64,000 nucleotides of DNA from CBEUVQ01 sp965546615 (lineage in GTDB: Bacteria; Bacillota; Desulfotomaculia; Desulfotomaculales; Desulfohalotomaculaceae). Shown here in pieces: positions 59,398-64,000 of this stretch. The position numbers were made by a program, and so were the translations under genes. Position 1 is the stretch's first letter. Each line of letters starts with the position of its first letter. The stretch covers positions 1 through 64,000 of the forward strand of contig CBEUVQ010000010.1 of the NCBI GenBank assembly GCA_965546615.1, written 5' to 3'. The notes below the pieces were generated by a model. It had not been told where the DNA came from, ran no database searches, and saw only the letters and a program-made list of their open reading frames with translations.

Positions 59398-60687
59398 ATG
59401 GCAGTGGCCAAAGAGAGTGTTAAATCGTGTTTTGATTTTGCAGAATTGACCGCTATGCAGGAATATAAATTAAGAAAAGCAATCCAACGAATATATGATC
59501 AATCCCCGTATTATAAAAATAAACTGGATGAGTATGGGATTAAACCGTCTCAAATTAAAACCGTTAAGGATTTAAGCAATATTCCATTTACCACAAAAAG
59601 CGAACTGCGAAAAACTTATCCTTTAGGTATGATGGCAGTTCCGGAAGATAAGGTAGTGCGCATCCATTCATCTTCCGGAACGACCGGTAAGCCCATCATC
59701 ATTCCTTACACCGAGAACGACGTAAAAACTTGGGCGGAGATGATGGCTCGTTGCTTGGAGATGGTTGGTGTTACTAATAAAGACCGGGTTCAAGTGACCC
59801 CGGGCTACGGTTTATGGACTGCGGGAATTGGCTTTCAAGCCGGCGTAGAAAAGATCGGGGCGATGGCTGTACCTACCGGCCCAGGCAATACCGAAAAACA
59901 ATTAGAGATGATGATTGATTTAAAGTCTACCGTTCTTATCGGCACATCTTCATATGGCTTATTACTGTCAGAAGAAATTTGCCGCAGGGAAATTAAGCAC
60001 GACTTGGCATTGCGCATTGGTATCTTCGGTTCAGAACGCTGGGGCGATAAAATGCGTGCACGAATTGAAGAAAACATCGGCATTAAAACCTATGATATAT
60101 ATGGGCTTACAGAAATTTACGGGCCTGGTATTGCAATTGACTGTGAGCAGCATAACGGACTGCATTATTGGGCTGACCATTTGCTGTTTGAAATTATTGA
60201 CCCCGCTACAGGCGAGCAGCTGCCGCCGGGAGAACGAGGCGAATTAGTAATTACTACGCTTACCAAGGAAGGCTTGCCGCTGCTGCGCTACCGCACTCAT
60301 GACATCACGCGCATTAAATTGGAAAAATGCGCATGTGGTTCACCGTACCCACTAATGGGCCGGGTATTGGGGCGCAGTGATGATATGGTTAAAGTAAAAG
60401 GGGTAAACATTTATCCCGGACAAATTGATTACGTATTAAAAGAAACCCCCGGTGCCGGCAGTGAGTATCAATTAATATTAACCCGTCACCAAGGAAAAGA
60501 CAAAATTACGGTGCGCATTGAACATGAAGAAGGATATAACTCAAATGACGTGGCAGAGCATTGTCAGCGTATCTTTAAAACAAAAATCGGTGTATTAGCA
60601 AATATTGAGGTACTGCGCTACGGTGAACTGCCGCGCAGTGAAAAGAAAAGCAAACGGGTTTTTGACCTGCGGGAAGAAAAAATTTAA
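59398..60687 (+). CDS. paaK: Phenylacetate-CoA ligase family (AMP-forming aryl-acid CoA ligase)
   Basis: A 429-residue adenylate-forming ligase. P-loop HSSSGTTGKP near 88-97, PGYGLWTAGIGFQAG near 127, DIYGLTEIYGPG near 233, GELVITTLTKEGLP near 281, RTHDIT near 298 and GRSDDMVKVKGVNIYP near 325. The family turns phenylacetate, indoleacetate and like acids into CoA thioesters with ATP. Next to iorAB, the pair can convert aryl-acids into aryl-pyruvates when run in the reductive direction, as known in methanogens. It starts six bases after iorB, and is the last gene of the operon. Confidence 0.92.
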   Translation: MAVAKESVKSCFDFAELTAMQEYKLRKAIQRIYDQSPYYKNKLDEYGIKPSQIKTVKDLSNIPFTTKSELRKTYPLGMMAVPEDKVVRIHSSSGTTGKPIIIPYTENDVKTWAEMMARCLEMVGVTNKDRVQVTPGYGLWTAGIGFQAGVEKIGAMAVPTGPGNTEKQLEMMIDLKSTVLIGTSSYGLLLSEEICRREIKHDLALRIGIFGSERWGDKMRARIEENIGIKTYDIYGLTEIYGPGIAIDCEQHNGLHYWADHLLFEIIDPATGEQLPPGERGELVITTLTKEGLPLLRYRTHDITRIKLEKCACGSPYPLMGRVLGRSDDMVKVKGVNIYPGQIDYVLKETPGAGSEYQLILTRHQGKDKITVRIEHEEGYNSNDVAEHCQRIFKTKIGVLANIEVLRYGELPRSEKKSKRVFDLREEKI

Positions 60688-60733
60688 GGATATTAACAAC
60701 TGCTGTTCAATTAAAGTGCTCCTGTTGTGGTAG

Positions 60734-60760
60734 ACGGTTTAAATGATAAACTGTTTATTA
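60734..60760 (+). terminator. Weak hairpin after the aryl-CoA ligase gene
   Basis: ACGGTTTA pairs with TAAACTGT (one G-U) around AATGA, followed by TTATTA. Weak but the only candidate to end the operon; the rest of 60688-60929 shows nothing I can name. Confidence 0.35.
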
Positions 60761-60929
60761 CAAAGAGGGGTATTTTTTTCTGCTTTTAGTTGCTTATAAT
60801 TAAAATGACGGTTAATATTTACAATAGTGGTATCAACGCAGCGGAAATACCTCGGATTTTGTGGCGGGGTTTTGATTTTAAGCGCAAAAATTTGAACGTC
60901 AAAAGCAAAAGCCAATGGAGGTCATGGAA

Positions 60930-61355
60930 ATGGGAAAAGTTCTTTCTATTAATGTCGGTGCACAGCGAGGTATAGAAAAAAGACCGGTTAACGAGGTTAA
61001 ACTGCTGGAAGGTTGGGGGGTGGAAGGTGATGCTCATGGCGGAGATTGGGATAGACAAGTAAGTATTTTTCCAATTGAAGCGTTAGAAAAAGTTCCGCCG
61101 GAGAAAATAGATGATGTATTGAAAGGCAGTTTTACCGAAAACTTTACTGTTTCAGGTATTTTGCCGGAGCAAATGCAGGTGGGCAGCTTAATAAAAATCG
61201 GTACTGCGGTGGTCAAAATACTGCATGTTGGCAAAGATGAATACAAAGAAGATGGACGGCCATACATAGTGAGCAGGGAAGGGCGATTCGGCCGGGTGAT
61301 TAAATCCGGATTTGCCCGTGTCGGTGATCAAGCAGAGATTATTGCTGAAGAATAA
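60930..61355 (+). CDS. MOSC-domain protein
   Basis: A 141-residue MOSC domain: VLSINVGAQRGIEKRPV, GWGVEGDAHGGDWDRQVS near 30-47, FTENFTVSGI near 72 and VGSLIKIGTAVVKILHVGK. It is the stand-alone sulfur-carrier type linked to molybdenum cofactor metabolism. No cysteine is present in the core, unlike eukaryotic sulfurase MOSC domains. ATG 60930 is eight bases after GGAGG; ATG 60924 is too close to it. No moaA or moeA genes nearby. Confidence 0.87.
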   Translation: MGKVLSINVGAQRGIEKRPVNEVKLLEGWGVEGDAHGGDWDRQVSIFPIEALEKVPPEKIDDVLKGSFTENFTVSGILPEQMQVGSLIKIGTAVVKILHVGKDEYKEDGRPYIVSREGRFGRVIKSGFARVGDQAEIIAEE

Positions 61356-61415
61356 TAATTCAACATTGCTGCGGCAATAATTTATTTAACGATAAAGCAA
61401 ATTTTGGAGGAAATA

Positions 61416-62663
61416 ATGAATTATGACTTAGTTGTTATTGGCGGCGGACCGGCGGGAATGTTGGGCGCAGCCACAGCAGCAGCGAACGGCTTAAAAGTAG
61501 TTTTGATAGAGAAAAACAATAAATTAGGCAGAAAGCTTTACATAACCGGGAAAGGCCGATGCAATGTAACCAATTATGGTGACCGCGACGATTTCTTTGA
61601 CAATGTAGTTACTAATAAAAAGTTTCTCTACAGTGCATTTCAAAGTTTTGACAATCACCGGTTAATAGCACTGTTAAATTCACTTGGCCTTAAGACAAAA
61701 GTAGAACGCGGCAACCGCGTTTTTCCGCAATCTGATAAATCAAGTGATGTAATTAAGGCTCTTACCAAATATTTAGACCAAAATAAAGTGGAAGTCAGAT
61801 TAAACAGCGAAGTAAAAGAAGTTCTGGTGAAAAACCAAACTGTGGTCGGTGTTATGTTAACTAATGCAGAAAAAATTAGCTGCCGAAAAGTACTCATAGC
61901 TACCGGTGGCATGTCTTACCGACAAACCGGTTCTACCGGGGACGGCTACAGAATGGCGGCACAGCTGGGGCACACCATTAAAGAAACAAGACCGGCTTTA
62001 GTGCCGCTGACAATTAAGGAAGAATGGGTTAAAAGGCTGCAGGGATTAACTTTAAAAAATGTTGCAGTAAAAGCGCTGATTAACGGCAAGATAAAAGCAG
62101 AACAGTTTGGAGAAATGCTGTTTACTCATTTCGGTGTTTCCGGTCCAATAATTTTAAGCATAAGCAGTTTGTTAAAAAAACACTTGAATTCACCAATAAC
62201 GCTGCGCATTGATTTGAAACCGGCAATATCAAATGAACAGCTGGACGCCCGTATCCAAAGGGAATTTAAAAAATACGCCACCAAACATTTAAAAAACGCC
62301 CTTGATGATTTACTTCCGCAGAGAATGATTGCAGTTATATTGGAATTGTCCGGCATAGATATCCATAAACCGGTAAATCAAATTACTAAAAAAGAACGAG
62401 GGCGGTTGGTGCAAATATTAAAGAACTTGGATTTAACGGTAACCGGTACGCTGGACTTAAACTATGCCATTGTCACAGGTGGGGGAGTTAATGTTAAAGA
62501 AATAAACCCATCAACTTTGGAGTCAAAAATTGTGAAAGGACTGTATTTTGCCGGTGAAGTTATCGATGTTGATGCTTTAACAGGCGGCTACAACTTGCAA
62601 ATTGCATTTTCTACCGGCCACCTCAGCGGAATCAGTGCGGCAAAAGAAGATATATCCAAATAA
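61416..62663 (+). CDS. BaiN/HI0933-type FAD-dependent oxidoreductase
   Basis: A 415-residue flavoprotein. FAD motif VIGGGPAGMLGAATAAANG at 6-24, KKLGRK-like NKLGRKLYITGKGRCNVTN near 35, LIATGGMSYRQTGSTGDGY (19) near 160, and TGGGVNVKEINPSTLESK (18) near 350 with AGEVIDVDALTGGYNLQIA near 378. Family includes BaiN (bile acid) and enzymes once called aminoacetone oxidase; the natural substrate is unknown. ATG 61416 after GGAGG. Confidence 0.9.
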   Translation: MNYDLVVIGGGPAGMLGAATAAANGLKVVLIEKNNKLGRKLYITGKGRCNVTNYGDRDDFFDNVVTNKKFLYSAFQSFDNHRLIALLNSLGLKTKVERGNRVFPQSDKSSDVIKALTKYLDQNKVEVRLNSEVKEVLVKNQTVVGVMLTNAEKISCRKVLIATGGMSYRQTGSTGDGYRMAAQLGHTIKETRPALVPLTIKEEWVKRLQGLTLKNVAVKALINGKIKAEQFGEMLFTHFGVSGPIILSISSLLKKHLNSPITLRIDLKPAISNEQLDARIQREFKKYATKHLKNALDDLLPQRMIAVILELSGIDIHKPVNQITKKERGRLVQILKNLDLTVTGTLDLNYAIVTGGGVNVKEINPSTLESKIVKGLYFAGEVIDVDALTGGYNLQIAFSTGHLSGISAAKEDISK

Positions 62664-62664
62664 A

Positions 62665-62702
62665 AAAATGCTGCTGCATATTTTAAAATGCAGCAGCATT
62701 TT
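62665..62702. terminator. Bidirectional terminator
   Basis: Perfect 15-base-pair stem AAAATGCTGCTGCAT / ATGCAGCAGCATTTT with loop ATTTTAAA, between the flavoprotein gene and the convergent MFS gene. An A-run precedes and Ts follow. Confidence 0.92.
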
Positions 62703-62705
62703 GCT

Positions 62706-63911
62706 TTAAGCACCGACTTGGGTTTTTAAATCTGCAGAGTGATCTGTGTTAATCTTTTGAGCAGCAAATAAATTAATTAATGCGATCAAAGCGGCAGTTA
62801 TAAAGACATATTCATAACCAAACTTCATCCAAATTAACCCGCCAAAAACCGGAACAGTCATTGAAGCTAAATGATCGACGGTAACCCCCATTGACAGGGT
62901 AGGCGTAAGATCGTCTTGAGAATCGGCGATTTTGTTAAGATATGTTGCCCGGGCCATGTTGCAGGCAAACAGCAGTTGGTCTCCGACATAGCAGGCAAAA
63001 ATCAACCAGACTGCCATACTTCCGATACCAATATCTTCAGCAAAAGCATAGCCCAAACAGACAAAAATTAAGGCAATTGATTCCCAGGTAATTATTTTAC
63101 GTTCTCCAAACTTGTCAATGGCGCGACCTAACAATGCCCGAAACGCAATACCGGTTATTGTACCTACCAAACCCAACAATGCAAAAGTAGTTACCGGCTG
63201 ATCGAAAATTTTAATCAGCACCCAGGGGCCAAAGGTTAAAAACACTTGTTTGCGAGCCCCAAAAAGGACGTTAAGCCAGTAAAATAACATATATTTGCGC
63301 TTAAAAAGTAAACGTTTGCGTTTTGTGGTGCTGGGGCGGGGGGTCATCAGCATAAGGCAGACTGCAGCCATAATTGCACTGGCGCCGGCCATGGCAAAAA
63401 CTATTTTGTAATTTAAATGAAAATAACGAAAACCAAAGTAGACGATTAAAAAACCAAGCAGTGAAACAGCGGTTCTGATTGCTCCCAGCTGTCCAAGGGT
63501 TTTACCTGCCTCACCGGGTTTAGAAAGGGTCATGCCAATTGCTGATTCCAGCGGCATATATAAGTGTGAACCAAAGCTCCACGCAATCATCCAAATTACT
63601 ACCATATTTAAGTTCGGTGACAAAAAACCCTGCCCGAACAAACCTAAAGCTAAAACCAAGTTGGCAACTACAGCAATACGAATATCCGGTAAAAAGATTA
63701 ACAACCCAGCAGCAAAAACAACTAAAAAGCCGGGCAATTCCCGTGGAAATTCCAATCCTCCTCTTGCCACTTCACTGATATGAAAGACATCATTTAAATA
63801 GTTATTAAACGACGGATCATAAAGACCGCTGTACAGCCCCAAAAAAGCCCCGGTCAGCATAAAAAGAAAAAGATCCCGCTTGACGCGGGCATCAGCATTA
63901 GAATAGCGCAT
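62706..63911 (-). CDS. MFS-type transporter
   Basis: A 401-residue protein with about 12 membrane helices. The N-terminal half holds LFLFMLTGAFLGLYSGLYDP and SHLYMPLESAIGMTLS; the linker is basic (PSTTKRKRLLFKRKYM). The conserved MFS loop motif is seen as GRAIDKFGERKIITWES between helices 8 and 9. The substrate cannot be guessed. ATG 63911, six bases after GGAGGAG, is chosen over TTG 63926. Confidence 0.87.
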   Translation of the reverse strand: MRYSNADARVKRDLFLFMLTGAFLGLYSGLYDPSFNNYLNDVFHISEVARGGLEFPRELPGFLVVFAAGLLIFLPDIRIAVVANLVLALGLFGQGFLSPNLNMVVIWMIAWSFGSHLYMPLESAIGMTLSKPGEAGKTLGQLGAIRTAVSLLGFLIVYFGFRYFHLNYKIVFAMAGASAIMAAVCLMLMTPRPSTTKRKRLLFKRKYMLFYWLNVLFGARKQVFLTFGPWVLIKIFDQPVTTFALLGLVGTITGIAFRALLGRAIDKFGERKIITWESIALIFVCLGYAFAEDIGIGSMAVWLIFACYVGDQLLFACNMARATYLNKIADSQDDLTPTLSMGVTVDHLASMTVPVFGGLIWMKFGYEYVFITAALIALINLFAAQKINTDHSADLKTQVGA

Positions 63912-64000
63912 CGGTTTCTCCTCCAAGCAGTTTATTCACTTAATAATATACAATGTACTCAGATTAAACAAAAGAGAACAGCAGGTATTTTCGGTTATGC

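Noticed and set aside
60688..60929. Molybdenum cofactor riboswitch before the MOSC gene
   Set aside because: I could not match the conserved Moco RNA elements; only a weak hairpin is seen.

Overview
The window is AT-rich DNA from an endospore-forming, anaerobic, Gram-positive bacterium, most likely a member of the Clostridia. Evidence for this is the set of sporulation genes (spoVM, spoVAC-AD-AE, spoVB, a gamma-type SASP-like gene, a YhcN/YlaJ-type lipoprotein), ferredoxin-dependent enzymes (IorAB, a thioredoxin-reductase-like protein without NADPH motifs), strong GGAGG-type ribosome binding sites and frequent GTG/TTG starts. Most genes are chromosomal housekeeping genes. I saw no insertion sequence, prophage, rRNA operon or CRISPR array.

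Layout: 1-9.7 kb holds the 3' part of dgoD, sucCD, a lone siroheme protein, a secreted phosphoesterase, a metallo-hydrolase, the thioredoxin-reductase-like gene and larC. 9.7-16.5 kb holds dinG, psd-pssA, the 21-codon gene spoVM, an orphan sporulation-type histidine kinase and a TatD-linked radical SAM gene. 16.6-20 kb is a copper efflux pair (copA-copZ) flanked by small unrecognised genes. 20-25 kb has mgtE and a spoVA operon with lipoprotein, DUF421 and DUF4363 genes. 25-32.2 kb is a tightly overlapping nurA-HAS barrel-herA-sbcD-sbcC operon, a DNA-end-processing set that resembles the archaeal arrangement. 32.3-42.4 kb has a TPR protein, folE-ypmA-like-surE, spoVB, an EF-G paralogue, the SASP-like gene, two tRNA-Trp genes and ddl. 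42.5-53.4 kb is a mix of transporters, envelope genes and many small unknowns (UPF0182, ComFB, GT4, ferritin-like, LysM, NptA, TatA, YgbA).

The most striking region is 53.7-60.7 kb. A leader with three clusters of (G/U)AG triplets precedes a TrpP-like S-component gene, ECF transporter genes (ecfA1-ecfA2-ecfT), iorA-iorB and a phenylacetate-CoA ligase gene. The triplets, an antiterminator-like stem, an overlapping intrinsic terminator and a triplet cluster over the ribosome binding site look like TRAP (trp RNA-binding attenuation protein) control of both transcription and translation. If the whole operon is controlled this way, tryptophan would shut off IorAB and the CoA ligase together with uptake. 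That fits salvage of aromatic acids to amino acids better than tryptophan degradation.

The window ends with a MOSC protein, a BaiN-type flavoprotein and a convergent MFS transporter. Several real genes are too short for ordinary ORF calling and were found by eye: spoVM, the SASP-like gene, LysM, the YpmA-like gene, and 51- and 43-residue genes.
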